In this document: one piece after another, positions 1 through 7,923 of the stretch
Layout: each line of letters opens with the position of its first letter
How positions within the stretch are numbered: position 1 is the first letter of the stretch
Notes under the pieces: model-generated
Databases searched by the model: none
What the model was told of the DNA's origin: nothing
Seen by the model: the letters and a program-made list of their open reading frames with translations, nothing else
Translations under genes and position numbers: made by a program
Source of the DNA: Candidatus Rikenella faecigallinarum
GTDB lineage: Bacteria > Bacteroidota > Bacteroidia > Bacteroidales > Rikenellaceae
Length of the DNA stretch: 41,408 bases
NCBI GenBank assembly: GCA_019113395.1
Contig: DXHL01000003.1
Coordinates: forward strand, 1-41,408
Direction: 5' to 3'

Positions 1-251
1 CGGAACCAGTGGGGGAATGCGCCTTAGCGCAGGCCTCCACCGGGGGTGGTTCCGGCCTGACAAAGGGAGTTTGCTCCGCCAATTATTGAAGATGTATTTG
101 AAATCTTCGGGTCGCAGCCTGCGAAGAGTGCGGAAAGATAGGCGGAAGACTATCTTTGCGGGCCTTCGCGGGGCGAGGCTGCGGCCCGCACGGTTTCTGA
201 CGAAACCGAGGCTGCGTAGCGTGATTTCTTTTCGCCTCGCGGTTCATAGCT
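1..251. repeat. Hairpin array downstream of silent cassette 1
   Basis: No credible gene. This stretch is a string of inverted repeats. Positions 2-53 form a palindrome with outer arms GGAACCA (2-8) and TGGTTCC (47-53) and an inner TGCGC/GCGCA stem (18-31). Positions 88-108 pair GAAGAT with ATCTTC. Positions 109-187 form one long hairpin: GGGtCGCAGCCT pairs with AGGCTGCGgCCC, then GCGAAG with CTTCGC, then AAAGATAG (134-141) with CTATCTTT (150-157). Positions 191-208 pair CGGTTTC with GAAACCG. The first palindrome recurs in inverted orientation at 8423-8474. The array follows cassette 1 when read on the minus strand and may continue beyond the window edge. Role unknown; a folded DNA or RNA element is likely. 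Confidence 0.75.
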
Positions 252-416
252 TCCTCGCTTGGGGTTTATCTGCTCTTTGCTCTCTCTTCCCTCCGGGAGA
301 GCCTGAGCTGCTCCCTGCGTCTTCCCCCTCTTCCCCTATACGGATAACCCTGCGGATTACTCCCCCTTACCCCGCTCCTTTGCTTCCTCCGCACGCTACT
401 CCTGTACGCAACGAAC
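252..416 (-). repeat. Conserved 3' tail of silent cassette 1
   Basis: About 165 bp that includes the last codons of cassette 1 and then purine-rich non-coding DNA on the minus strand. It is close to identical to 7901-8067 (plus) and 23796-23963 (minus). Shared landmarks on the cassette strand are GTAATCCGCAGGG, GGGGAAGAGGGGGAAG, GGGAGCAGCTCAG and ATAAACCCCAAGCGAGGA. The similarity stops sharply at the GAGGA end, where this copy switches to its own hairpin array. Confidence 0.85.
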
Positions 417-1067
417 AGAAAAACCGCCTGCTCGAAAACTGCCATAATTAGGACTTAAATTACTCATAGATATGCGGCAATTGGATGCAGAACTATTCTT
501 AGGGGTTAAAGACCAATAATACCCGAAATTACCAACTCGACTAATGGGACCTGACCCGTATTCCCGACGTCCTGTTGCAGGCAACCATGCCAAAGCATTA
601 TAAAGCCGCCCGTTAGAAACGGTATAATCTCCTGTGAAAGCCTGCTGTCCTTGTACATAATAAGGTGCACTCAATGTCGAATAATCATTCCATGTTTGTT
701 CTGAGGGCATGCGCCATTTATTGGGACATGGGTCATAGTTACTCTTATTTGACCCTTCTACACCCCATAACGCATTGTTTTGATAGAGTGGATTATCGGT
801 ATACCAATCTTGAGGCTCTTGTTCCTGATATATATACATTAAAGGATGTTTAATGCTGTAAGTCAAACTATTATTTTCATTGATAACCCCGGGAGATGCA
901 ATATCTACATAGTTTATCCCGAACTTATCTCCTTCAACAAGCACCTCTTCATTCGTTCCATATATGACAATAGATACGGCATTAGGAATATTCATGGTTG
1001 TTTGTATCGTGCTGCCGTCGGCACCCGGAAAACAGTCCTTGCGGCCCCACTGGAATCCACCCCCCAA
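396..1067 (-). CDS. Silent cassette 1: C-terminal Fib_succ_major/lectin-like adhesin fragment without a start
   Basis: The open frame encodes about 220 residues resembling the C-terminal end of Bacteroidetes surface proteins with a Fibrobacter succinogenes major paralogous domain, a fold related to C-type lectins. It opens with QWGRKDCFPGADGSTI, which in full-length relatives lies inside the protein, then shows YDPCPNKWRMPSEQTWNDY, a GYYWSLTP segment and the terminal GFSVRCVQE. There is no signal peptide, lipobox, ATG or ribosome site; the only upstream initiator is a TTG in a G-run (TTGGGGGG). Base composition is clearly more AT-rich than the flanking genes. The 5' end lies about 75 bp from the divergent tsaD start. 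I infer a silent donor cassette, not a translated gene. A decayed gene remnant is possible, but three equal copies with the same ends argue against random truncation. Confidence 0.7.
   Translation of the reverse strand: MGGGFQWGRKDCFPGADGSTIQTTMNIPNAVSIVIYGTNEEVLVEGDKFGINYVDIASPGVINENNSLTYSIKHPLMYIYQEQEPQDWYTDNPLYQNNALWGVEGSNKSNYDPCPNKWRMPSEQTWNDYSTLSAPYYVQGQQAFTGDYTVSNGRLYNALAWLPATGRREYGSGPISRVGNFGYYWSLTPKNSSASNCRISMSNLSPNYGSFRAGGFSVRCVQE
1006..1053 (-). repeat. Conserved 5' core of silent cassette 1
   Basis: About 48 bp encoding QWGRKD.FPGADGSTI. It matches 7278-7325 except for two bases, and 24514-24556 closely, including at third codon positions. It marks the sharp left edge of the cassette. 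Just outside it lies CCACCCCCCAAA (1057-1068), which is also found beside cassette 3. Confidence 0.8.
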
Positions 1068-1093
1068 ACCGCCTTAAGAAACCGAAAAATTCA

Positions 1094-1101
1094 TATCTTT
1101 G
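1094..1101 (+). promoter_or_regulatory. Promoter -7 element for tsaD
   Basis: TATCTTTG matches the Bacteroidetes -7 consensus TAnnTTTG and lies about 30 bp before the tsaD ATG. No clear -33 box is visible. The cassette 5' edge is only about 40 bp upstream. Confidence 0.5.
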
Positions 1102-1131
1102 TTTTTCAGACTTAACCTCTGTCCTGACTAC

Positions 1132-2157
1132 ATGGAAATTACCATTCTCGGTATCGAATCCTCTTGCGACGACACCTCCGCAGCCGTTATTCGCGACGGG
1201 GTGCTGCTCTCCAATGTCATTGCTTCTCAGGCCGTACACGCCGAATATGGAGGCGTGATACCCGAACTTGCCTCGAGGGCACACGGACAAAACATCGTCC
1301 CGGTAGTCGATGCTGCATTGAAACGCGCCGGAGTAACGCCCGAACAGGTAGACGGCATTGCCGTAACGCGCGGGCCCGGGCTACTCGGTTCACTGCTGGT
1401 GGGGGTATCCTTCGCCAAAGGATTTGCCATTGCGCAAAATACACCCCTGATGGAGGTCAATCACCTGCAGGGACATATACTCGCTCACTTTGTGACCCGA
1501 CCGGATGACCCCAACAAACCAAAACCAAAATTTCCATTCCTGTGTCTGTTGGTATCGGGCGGAAATTCGCAGATTGTGCTGGTGCGGGACTACCTTGACA
1601 TGGAAATTATCGGCAGTACGATAGACGATGCTGCGGGTGAGGCCTTTGACAAGTGTGCCAAGGTGATGGGGCTGCCCTATCCCGGAGGACCGCTCATTGA
1701 CAAGCTGGCGCAGGAGGGAGACCCTAAGGCCTTCAAGTTTGCCAAACCGACCGTCGGAGGATTTGATTACAGCTTTAGCGGGCTGAAGACCTCGTTCCTC
1801 TATTTCCTGCGCGACCACGTGGCAGAAGAGCCCGATTTTATCGAACAACACAAGGCCGACTTGTGCGCTTCGTTGCAGGTAACCATCATCGACATCCTCA
1901 TGAACAAACTGATTAAGGCCGCCAAACAATACGATATTACGGAGATTGCGCTGGCGGGTGGGGTGTCGGCCAATTCAGGGCTTCGGGCAGCCCTGGCGAC
2001 GGCTGGTGAGAAATATGGCTGGGCAACCTATGTGCCACCCATTAATCTGACCACCGACAATGCGGCGATGATTGCCATTACGGGATATTACAAATACCTC
2101 CGGGAAGAGTTTGCCGGACTGGATATGGCACCCGCGGCACGGGCGGCAGACTTGTAA
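1132..2157 (+). CDS. tsaD: tRNA N6-adenosine threonylcarbamoyltransferase TsaD
   Basis: TsaD transfers the threonylcarbamoyl group from TC-AMP to A37 of ANN-decoding tRNAs, working with TsaB and TsaE in the cytoplasm. The 341-residue protein has the normal family length. It starts MEITILGIESSCDDTS and carries the metal ligands H111 and H115 in NHLQGHILAH, the glycine-rich LLVSGGNSQIV segment, GEAFDKCAKVMGLPYPGGP, DYSFSGLKT and AGGVSANSGLR, with the late metal Asp in LTTDNAAM. The ATG at 1132 is preferred over an upstream TTG at 1099 because family members begin here and because the TAnnTTTG promoter overlaps the TTG. It is first in a tight plus-strand run of four genes; the partners TsaB and TsaE are not in the window. 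It is divergent from cassette 1. Confidence 0.97.
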   Translation: MEITILGIESSCDDTSAAVIRDGVLLSNVIASQAVHAEYGGVIPELASRAHGQNIVPVVDAALKRAGVTPEQVDGIAVTRGPGLLGSLLVGVSFAKGFAIAQNTPLMEVNHLQGHILAHFVTRPDDPNKPKPKFPFLCLLVSGGNSQIVLVRDYLDMEIIGSTIDDAAGEAFDKCAKVMGLPYPGGPLIDKLAQEGDPKAFKFAKPTVGGFDYSFSGLKTSFLYFLRDHVAEEPDFIEQHKADLCASLQVTIIDILMNKLIKAAKQYDITEIALAGGVSANSGLRAALATAGEKYGWATYVPPINLTTDNAAMIAITGYYKYLREEFAGLDMAPAARAADL

Positions 2158-2187
2158 CATCAACCCATTGGCAGAGGTCTATTCCGT

Positions 2188-2568
2188 ATGAATCGCTATC
2201 AACTATACACACGGCTGAAACACGCTCTGCGGGCTACGCATTGGCGGGGACATACCGTTCATTCCCCCATGATGTATCGGTTTATTCGGGAGGTGGTGCT
2301 ACCCACAAAGCGCCGACAACTGCCCGACACAATCGTTCGGCGTTACGGAGAGGAACGGGTAGCGATAGTGAATAACGTGAACGAGCTGTTGCAAACAGCG
2401 AATAAAGAAATAGTCGTGTTGCGTGAGCCTTTTCGGTCGGCCGACGAACGGCATGCCTTTGAGGCGTGGTTAGGACAAACGCACGTTGTGGTGGCACATT
2501 TGCAGGGGTTGCTGGTACTCTTTTTCGACCCGAAACTGCAAAAACAATTTTTCCGCATCCGTAATTAA
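2188..2568 (+). CDS. Small protein resembling the ends of a Bacteroidetes methyltransferase family
   Basis: A 126-residue basic protein, 30 bp after tsaD and 15 bp before the ABC ATPase gene, so very likely translated in the same operon. Its N-terminus (LRATHWRGHTVHSPMMYRF) resembles the HGVHSPFVY start of a family of SAM-dependent methyltransferase-like proteins in Bacteroidetes. Its C-terminus (LLVLFFDPKLQKQFFRIRN) resembles the end of the same family. Those relatives are about twice as long, and the SAM-binding glycine motif between the ends is missing here. I read it as an internally shortened, probably non-catalytic member. The family link is from memory of motifs only. No signal peptide or membrane segment is visible. 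Confidence 0.6.
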   Translation: MNRYQLYTRLKHALRATHWRGHTVHSPMMYRFIREVVLPTKRRQLPDTIVRRYGEERVAIVNNVNELLQTANKEIVVLREPFRSADERHAFEAWLGQTHVVVAHLQGLLVLFFDPKLQKQFFRIRN

Positions 2569-2583
2569 TCTTTTCCGCATACC

Positions 2584-3303
2584 ATGGAAAACCGACAGGA
2601 GATTATCTCGATTGACCGCATATACAAAACCTACGAAGTGGGGACCCAACAGGTAAACGCTTTGGCGGGAGTCGATTTGAAGATATGGCGCAACGACTAT
2701 GTGGCGATAATGGGTCCGTCTGGGTCGGGTAAATCGACTCTTATGAATATTTTGGGGTGTCTGGATACGCCGACTTCGGGGCAGTATGTGCTGAACGGAA
2801 CCGATGTGAGCCACATGGACGAAGAGGAGTTGGCCGAAGTACGGAACAAGGAGATTGGTTTTGTGTTTCAGACCTTTAACCTGTTGCCACGATACACGGC
2901 ATTGGAGAATGTGGCCGTGCCTTTGATTTATGCGGGGATAGCAAAGTCGAAACGTCTGCAACGGGCCGAAGAGGCACTGCTCAACGTGGGGTTGGGCGAC
3001 CGCATGGAGCACCGTCCCAACGAGATGAGCGGGGGACAACGGCAGCGGGTGGCGGTGGCACGGGCATTGATTAACAATCCCTCCATCATATTGGCCGACG
3101 AACCGACCGGGAACCTCGACACCAAAACATCAATTGATATCATGCACCTGTTCGAGCGGATTTATCGCGAGGGGAATACGGTGATTGTGGTGACTCACGA
3201 AGAGGATATCGCATTGCATGCGCGGCGTATTGTGCGGCTGCGCGACGGGGTCATTGAATCGGACCACATCAATGAGCATCCTGCATTGGCAAACGAAGCA
3301 TAA
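2584..3303 (+). CDS. ABC transporter ATP-binding protein, LolD/MacB type
   Basis: This 239-residue ATPase subunit would power a membrane partner of the LolCDE/MacB/FtsX class (lipoprotein release, efflux or cell-envelope remodelling). Walker A is GPSGSGKST at residues 44-52, the Q-loop is [10 protein letters not shown], the signature is [15 protein letters not shown], Walker B is [13 protein letters not shown], and the switch His is in VVTHEEDIA. The YKTY...NALAGVDL start is typical of this subfamily. No permease gene is adjacent, so the partner must be encoded elsewhere. It follows the 126-residue gene by 15 bp and precedes the adenosyltransferase gene by 10 bp. The exact substrate cannot be told from sequence. 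Confidence 0.92.
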   Translation: MENRQEIISIDRIYKTYEVGTQQVNALAGVDLKIWRNDYVAIMGPSGSGKSTLMNILGCLDTPTSGQYVLNGTDVSHMDEEELAEVRNKEIGFVFQTFNLLPRYTALENVAVPLIYAGIAKSKRLQRAEEALLNVGLGDRMEHRPNEMSGGQRQRVAVARALINNPSIILADEPTGNLDTKTSIDIMHLFERIYREGNTVIVVTHEEDIALHARRIVRLRDGVIESDHINEHPALANEA

Positions 3304-3313
3304 GCATATCAGC

Positions 3314-3880
3314 ATGAAGATATACACACGTACCGGAGACAAAGGGACAACCTCGCTGGTCGGGGGAACGCGGGCGGCCAAGAACGACCCGCGTATAGAG
3401 GCTTATGGAACGGTGGACGAACTGATGGCCCATGTGGGATACCTGCATGACCTGCTCGCTGCCGACGCCGAAGGGATACGTTCGGAGTTGGAGTGGGTGC
3501 TCGACCGACTGATGAGCGGGGCATCGCTCCTGGCATCGGAAGATACGATGCTCGAGAAACTGCCGCAGCTCTATGCGGAGGATGTGACCCGATTGGAACG
3601 GGCCATTGACCGGTTGCAGGAGGGGCTGCCCGAGTTGCGCCACTTTACGCTGCCGTGCGGGCATCCGATGCTGTCGTACTGTCATGTGTGTCGGACGGCC
3701 TGCCGGCGGGCGGAACGGCGTATCGTGACGGCTGCCGAACACTATCCGACGGTACCCGACGTGGTACGGCAGTATGTCAATCGGCTCTCGGACTATTTCT
3801 ATGCCCTGGGGCGGAGGTTGGGATATGACTATGGGGCGGAGGATGTCCGCTGGGAGCCTAAGACGCCGGGACAGCAGTAG
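3314..3880 (+). CDS. Cob(I)alamin adenosyltransferase, PduO type
   Basis: Transfers the adenosyl group of ATP to cob(I)alamin to make adenosylcobalamin. The 188-residue protein begins MKIYTRTGDKGTTSLVGGTR, the ATP-binding N-terminal motif of the PduO family, followed by DPRIEAYGTVDEL. It has the C-terminal helix with CRRAERRIV and VNRLSDYFYALGRRL, which forms the active-site cleft in the trimer. The ATG at 3314 fits the family start; an upstream in-frame start at 3218 would overlap the ABC gene by nearly 90 bp and add unrelated residues. It is the last gene of the tsaD run and ends just before a strong hairpin. Confidence 0.95.
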   Translation: MKIYTRTGDKGTTSLVGGTRAAKNDPRIEAYGTVDELMAHVGYLHDLLAADAEGIRSELEWVLDRLMSGASLLASEDTMLEKLPQLYAEDVTRLERAIDRLQEGLPELRHFTLPCGHPMLSYCHVCRTACRRAERRIVTAAEHYPTVPDVVRQYVNRLSDYFYALGRRLGYDYGAEDVRWEPKTPGQQ

Positions 3881-3898
3881 AGACCTTCCGAATGTAGT

Positions 3899-3940
3899 GG
3901 GGGCCTGTTGTATGCAATACAACAGGCCCCCGTGCATTTT
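3899..3940. terminator. Bidirectional hairpin between convergent genes
   Basis: A perfect 15-bp stem, GGGGGCCTGTTGTAT (3899-3913) with ATACAACAGGCCCCC (3917-3931), separated by GCA and followed by GTGCATTTT. It sits between the convergent adenosyltransferase and antiporter genes and can serve both. Confidence 0.8.
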
Positions 3941-3953
3941 AGGAACCATATCC

Positions 3954-5159
3954 TTAGACCACCTGTGGATGCTGCCCCTCGGCACCATCACCGTAGACCT
4001 TCTTGGCCAACCGTTTCACCCACACCACAAAGCCACCCGTCAGAATCAGGTTGAGCACCAGCGTCAGCACCGAGATAATCAGCGCCGGCCCGCCAATGCG
4101 ATACCCCAGGGCAATGAAGATAATCCCGGCTCCTACCTCACCGCGCGTAAACATCCCGATGGACAAGGCCAGCCGTTCTTCGAATCGGCGGTCGCGGTAG
4201 AAAAAGAGCGGAACCAGTTTCCCGATGTTCGAGAGCAGCGACACCGCTACCACATGCAGCACAATCATGCCCCACGACATCATGGGTTGTGCCCCCAGAA
4301 TCGAGGGTGCACCGTGCTCCACTGGCGAGTGAGCCGCGTAGGCATCCATTCCTCCCCCGATAAAGAAGGGCATGCTGAGTCCCACAAGCAGCATAAAGAG
4401 GAATGATATCCCGGTCGAAACCGCGTGTTCCGTGCGCGTTTCGATATGTTTGTGGCGCATCACCATCCCCAGCACGAAAGCCGGCAGGAGCACTTCGATA
4501 TGGATATGGAAGAGGCGATTGACCAGCCATGTCAGGAATATGACCGCCACGGCATAGAGCAGAATGGCCCACCACTCCTGCCGCATGTCATAGCGAGCCA
4601 GTTGTCGCCATCCGAAGCCCAAGAGTATCGTGACAACGCCCAGAATAACCAGCACCTGCGGGTCAAAGCCGACCATCATAATCTGGAGCGGTATCATCAG
4701 CAGGATGGTATCCAGGTCGTCAAAAATGGCCAGCACCTGTATCTTGCGATACATCCAGCTGGCCCTCAGCCCGATGGCGGCAAGCATCGTAAAGAGAATC
4801 CCGGCCGACGTAGGTGCCGCAAAACGGCTGAGCAAGAGGCTCTCTTTCCAGGCATCCCAATCCCCGTAGTATGAAGCAGGGAGCAATACGAGCACATAGT
4901 ACACCGCCACCAGCAACCACGGCAGCGCCGCCGTTGCCATCGCGATAAAATAGTCGCTCACATAGCTGCGCCACCGTGTTTTTTCGACCTCGAACTCTCG
5001 CCCGACGTTAATCATGATAAAGGCGAGGCAGACATAGAGCAGTGTGGTGGTAATGTCCTTGAAGAGCGGGAAGTGTTCCTGTCCGAGGATGGGCGGAAGG
5101 GTTTGCGAGCCGACGAGCCCCAGAATCAGGAAGAAAGAGAAAAGCAGAATTTTACGCAT
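3954..5159 (-). CDS. Cation:proton antiporter (CPA2/Kef-like)
   Basis: A 401-residue polytopic inner-membrane protein, very hydrophobic throughout, with about a dozen membrane segments. It starts with a signal-anchor-like helix (ILLFSFFLILGLVG). It resembles bacterial Na+/H+ or K+/H+ exchangers of the monovalent cation:proton antiporter-2 group, including a discontinuous-helix region rich in glycine and small residues (APTSAGILFTMLAAIG), the acidic segment IFDDLDTILLMIP that would carry the transport-site Asp residues, and a glycine-rich helix near the C-terminus (FTRGEVGAGIIFIALGY). No regulatory RCK domain is attached. It lies 90 bp downstream of the arginase-family gene on the same strand and may share its transcript. 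The transported ion is unknown. Confidence 0.85.
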   Translation of the reverse strand: MRKILLFSFFLILGLVGSQTLPPILGQEHFPLFKDITTTLLYVCLAFIMINVGREFEVEKTRWRSYVSDYFIAMATAALPWLLVAVYYVLVLLPASYYGDWDAWKESLLLSRFAAPTSAGILFTMLAAIGLRASWMYRKIQVLAIFDDLDTILLMIPLQIMMVGFDPQVLVILGVVTILLGFGWRQLARYDMRQEWWAILLYAVAVIFLTWLVNRLFHIHIEVLLPAFVLGMVMRHKHIETRTEHAVSTGISFLFMLLVGLSMPFFIGGGMDAYAAHSPVEHGAPSILGAQPMMSWGMIVLHVVAVSLLSNIGKLVPLFFYRDRRFEERLALSIGMFTRGEVGAGIIFIALGYRIGGPALIISVLTLVLNLILTGGFVVWVKRLAKKVYGDGAEGQHPQVV

Positions 5160-5249
5160 AGAATCGAGTTGTTCGGTTCCGGCAGGGTCCCGACAGAACC
5201 GCGCAAAGAGGAGGAAAAGTAAAAATTAGTTCGTTATTCCAGACTTGGT

Positions 5250-6323
5250 CTATTCTTTTTTATGGGAAAGGAGGGTGAGGTTGCACAATTTGTACAGTAT
5301 TCTTGCGCCCACATTGGCATTCCACTCTCCGTCGCCCTCACTTGGTGCCACTTCGGTCAGGTCAAACCCTACGATGCTCCGCCCCGACTCCACCACCTGT
5401 ACCAACAGATAAACCGCCTCCCGATAGGACAATCCCCCGGGCACGGGGGTCCCTGTTCCGGGGCAGTTGTCGGGCGAGAGTCCGTCGATATCGAAACTGA
5501 CATACACGTTTTGCGGCAACTGTGCCACCACCGCCGCACACTGCTCCCGCCAACTCATCCCCTCAAAACCATTCCGTGCCAGCGTATAATCATCGAATTG
5601 CACAATACGCCCGTTGCTCTCTGTTGCCAACTCACGTTCCGCCCCACAGTAATCCCGTATCCCGACCTGCACCAATCTTTCCAATTGCTGGAGTTGCAAC
5701 GCATTGTACATAATCGAAGCGTGCGAATAGGTAAATCCTTCGTACGCCTCCCGCAAATCGGCATGGGCATCAATATGCAATATCCCGAACCGTTCTCCCC
5801 GCACTGCCATCCGTTCATCCACCGCCCGCATCAACCCAAGCGGCGTACTGTGGTCACCTCCCACCAATGCTGCCAGCCTGCCCCCGGCCAACACCTCGGC
5901 CGCCTGCCGGTAAATCCGTTCGTTCAACTCCTGCGACCCGGCATTCACCGCTGCCAAAGCCTCTGCAATCTCCCCATCACTCGTCGCTCCCCCCTCCTCC
6001 AAATGGTTTATCACCCGCTCCGCCTCCGTCCGCAACGCTTTTCCCGTCGAGGCTATCCAAGGGTCCGCCTCCATCGTCGCAATCCCCCGCTTCCACCCCT
6101 CCAGATAATGCACGTCCCGCAACTCCACCTGGGTCGAAGCCTCAACTATCGCTTCAGGCGCAGCCGCTGTTCCATGGTTGTACGAGACGGTCACATCCCA
6201 CGGCGCCGACAACAGCACCAACTCGGCCTGCTCCACCGCGAACGGCAATCCAAAATAGTTCCCATTCGCCACCCCGACATCGTCAGGCGAAAAATTCAGT
6301 GGCAGGTTATTGTCTCCAGTCAT
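5250..6323 (-). CDS. Arginase/agmatinase/formimidoylglutamase family hydrolase
   Basis: A binuclear-manganese ureohydrolase fold. The metal ligands appear in order as ALVGGDHSTP, HIDAHADLR and SFDIDGLSP, with a C-terminal GFDLTEVAPSEG. It hydrolyses a guanidino or formimino group; in Bacteroidetes, close relatives are annotated as formimidoylglutamase or agmatinase, and the sequence alone does not settle which. No hut or polyamine genes lie beside it. The N-terminus carries an extra ~60 residues before the core (NYFGLPFAVEQAELVLLSAPWDVT). Two ATGs lie close together at 6335 and 6323; I chose 6323, which gives 357 residues and a shorter overlap with the stop of the upstream phosphatase gene. 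The overlap implies translational coupling. Confidence 0.85.
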   Translation of the reverse strand: MTGDNNLPLNFSPDDVGVANGNYFGLPFAVEQAELVLLSAPWDVTVSYNHGTAAAPEAIVEASTQVELRDVHYLEGWKRGIATMEADPWIASTGKALRTEAERVINHLEEGGATSDGEIAEALAAVNAGSQELNERIYRQAAEVLAGGRLAALVGGDHSTPLGLMRAVDERMAVRGERFGILHIDAHADLREAYEGFTYSHASIMYNALQLQQLERLVQVGIRDYCGAERELATESNGRIVQFDDYTLARNGFEGMSWREQCAAVVAQLPQNVYVSFDIDGLSPDNCPGTGTPVPGGLSYREAVYLLVQVVESGRSIVGFDLTEVAPSEGDGEWNANVGARILYKLCNLTLLSHKKE

Positions 6324-7161
6324 AGTCACTGACATATCTCGTTAAGCAGATAAACGGCGGGTTTTGCAACGATTCTTCGTTGTAGTGCAGGGGTTCTCCG
6401 GCCAACGACACCACTCTCACCCCCGCCCCGCGTGCAATGGCATCTCCGGCCGCCGTATCCCACTCCGTAGTGGGTGTCGTCCGCAAATAACAATCCACCG
6501 ACCCCTCCGCTACCAAACACATCTTCAACGAACTGCCGTACTCCACAATCTGCACCTCTCCAATCTGGTCCTGGAGTTTTCGGATAAGGTCGCGCACCTG
6601 CTCCGATTCATGCGACCGGCTCAAGGCAACTTTCAGAGGTTTGTTCCGCTCCTGAACCAACGGCAAACGTCGCGCTCCGGCGAAAATCTGTGCAATCGAA
6701 TAGTCGGCACTCATCTCGGGTTTCACTTCCGTTTTGCAGAAGGAGCCGCGGTCCGGGTCACTGAAATAGATAGTTCCAGTCGTCGGCAGATAGATAACGC
6801 CCAAATAAGGCGCATTATCCACCATCAGAGCGATATTAACTGTAAATTCGCCGTTTCGTTTGATAAACTCTTCCGTGCCATCCAGCGGGTCCACCATCCA
6901 AAAGAGGTCCCACGAGCGTCGTTCATCGAAATAGAGGTCTCGTCCCTCTTCCGACAGGAGCGGGATTCGGGTCGCGCTCAAGTGGTGTTTGATAAGGGTA
7001 TGCGCCTCTTTGTCAGCGATGGTAATCGGGGTACTGTCGGCTTTGAGACTCACAAAAAAATCGTCATAGCGGGTGTAGATTTCCATAATCTTGGCACCAG
7101 CTTTCACAGCCGCATTGTACGCCTGTACCAGGAAAAAATCCGTTTGCTCTCTCTCAATCAT
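6307..7161 (-). CDS. cysQ: 3'(2'),5'-bisphosphate nucleotidase, CysQ-like
   Basis: A member of the Li-sensitive, Mg-dependent inositol monophosphatase superfamily. CysQ removes the 3' phosphate from PAP and related nucleotides, clearing a by-product of sulfate activation. The 284-residue protein shows LLSEEGRDL for the metal-binding Glu pair, the signature WMVDPLDGTEEFIKRNGEF, and the C-terminal EWDTAAGDAIARGAG. The ATG at 7161 is chosen because the preceding in-frame residues back to 7263 are unrelated to the family and because a TAnnTTTG element lies 22 bp upstream of it. It is first in a minus-strand run with the arginase-family gene. Cassette 2 lies head to head about 110 bp upstream. Confidence 0.93.
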   Translation of the reverse strand: MIEREQTDFFLVQAYNAAVKAGAKIMEIYTRYDDFFVSLKADSTPITIADKEAHTLIKHHLSATRIPLLSEEGRDLYFDERRSWDLFWMVDPLDGTEEFIKRNGEFTVNIALMVDNAPYLGVIYLPTTGTIYFSDPDRGSFCKTEVKPEMSADYSIAQIFAGARRLPLVQERNKPLKVALSRSHESEQVRDLIRKLQDQIGEVQIVEYGSSLKMCLVAEGSVDCYLRTTPTTEWDTAAGDAIARGAGVRVVSLAGEPLHYNEESLQNPPFICLTRYVSDYDWRQ

Positions 7162-7182
7162 AATCACAAGGGTTAGTATACA

Positions 7183-7190
7183 CAAAGGTA
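7183..7190 (-). promoter_or_regulatory. Promoter -7 element for cysQ
   Basis: On the minus strand TACCTTTG matches TAnnTTTG, ending 22 bp before the cysQ start. It supports the ATG at 7161. Confidence 0.5.
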
Positions 7191-7272
7191 CGGAATTGGC
7201 AGGAGAAAACCTCGCCACCGACGGCCGGAGAAGGAGGAATTTTGTTACCGTTTTCACACACAAAGCGCTCTT

Positions 7273-7923
7273 TTGTACCAGTGGGGCCGCAAGGACGCTT
7301 TTCCGGGTGCCGACGGCAGCACGATACTACCGGATGGCAACACCGGGTCTGTGACAATCAACCTGCATGGAGCAGACGGTTCAACGGCATTAACGGAAGA
7401 TGTGGATGGATATTGTAAAGTGGACATTTCAGCTGAAGGTGTTTTGAATGAGAATAATACTTTGTCGTATTCAATTCAACATCCGTTACATTTTATTATG
7501 GGTAATTCAGATTGGTACGTCCTGGATGCAACCTATCAAAATGACTTATTATGGGGAGATAACAATATCAAGGGCACATATGACCCATGTCCCAGGGGAT
7601 GGCGAGTCCCAACCGATGGGACTTGGAATGATTTTTCAGTCATAACGTTCCCCTACTATATTCAGGGAAATCAAACTACAGATGGGGGATACACAGAGAC
7701 GAACGGTAGACAGTATAACCATATGACATGGTATCCGGCATCCGGCTATCGCGATTATGAAGAGGGGACATTGTATTCTGTTGGCAGGAATGGATACTAC
7801 TTGACTATTACAGTGGATGACACAAGTATTAACAGTTTACGTTTTTATATGGCAAACGGTATTAGCCTTAATCGTTCAGGCTTGCGAACACCCGGTTTTT
7901 CCGTTCGTTGCGTGCAGGAGTAG
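7273..7923 (+). CDS. Silent cassette 2: C-terminal Fib_succ_major/lectin-like adhesin fragment without a start
   Basis: About 215 codons homologous to cassettes 1 and 3. It opens with YQWGRKDAFPGADGSTI, continues through NENNTLSYSIQHP, YDPCPRGWRVPTDGTWNDF, PYYIQGNQ and NGYYLTITVDD, and ends GLRTPGFSVRCVQE. The only initiator is a TTG with no ribosome site, and no promoter is visible between it and the divergent cysQ promoter. The first ~50 bases are nearly identical to cassette 1, but the middle is much more diverged, and its local base composition is far more AT-rich than cysQ or cca. In full-length relatives the Q-W-G-R-K-D segment lies deep inside a secreted lipoprotein, so this is only the C-terminal ligand-binding part. 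I infer a donor cassette for recombination. Confidence 0.7.
   Translation: MYQWGRKDAFPGADGSTILPDGNTGSVTINLHGADGSTALTEDVDGYCKVDISAEGVLNENNTLSYSIQHPLHFIMGNSDWYVLDATYQNDLLWGDNNIKGTYDPCPRGWRVPTDGTWNDFSVITFPYYIQGNQTTDGGYTETNGRQYNHMTWYPASGYRDYEEGTLYSVGRNGYYLTITVDDTSINSLRFYMANGISLNRSGLRTPGFSVRCVQE
7278..7325 (+). repeat. Conserved 5' core of silent cassette 2
   Basis: A 48-bp block matching 1006-1053 (minus) with two mismatches and 24514-24556 (minus) closely. Beyond it on the upstream side there is no similarity to the flanks of the other cassettes. Confidence 0.8.

Noticed and set aside
17-451. Plus-strand frame sharing protein similarity (LRITPPYPAP) with 23642-24013
   Set aside because: It is antisense to the conserved cassette tails; the shared peptide follows from DNA similarity of the tail. 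Proline-rich low-complexity translation, no start context.
5262-6332. 356-residue frame on the plus strand
   Set aside because: Antisense to the arginase-family gene.
7273-7923. Reading cassette 2 as an ordinary stand-alone gene
   Set aside because: No ATG, ribosome site, signal peptide or promoter, and the first codons correspond to the interior of full-length relatives.
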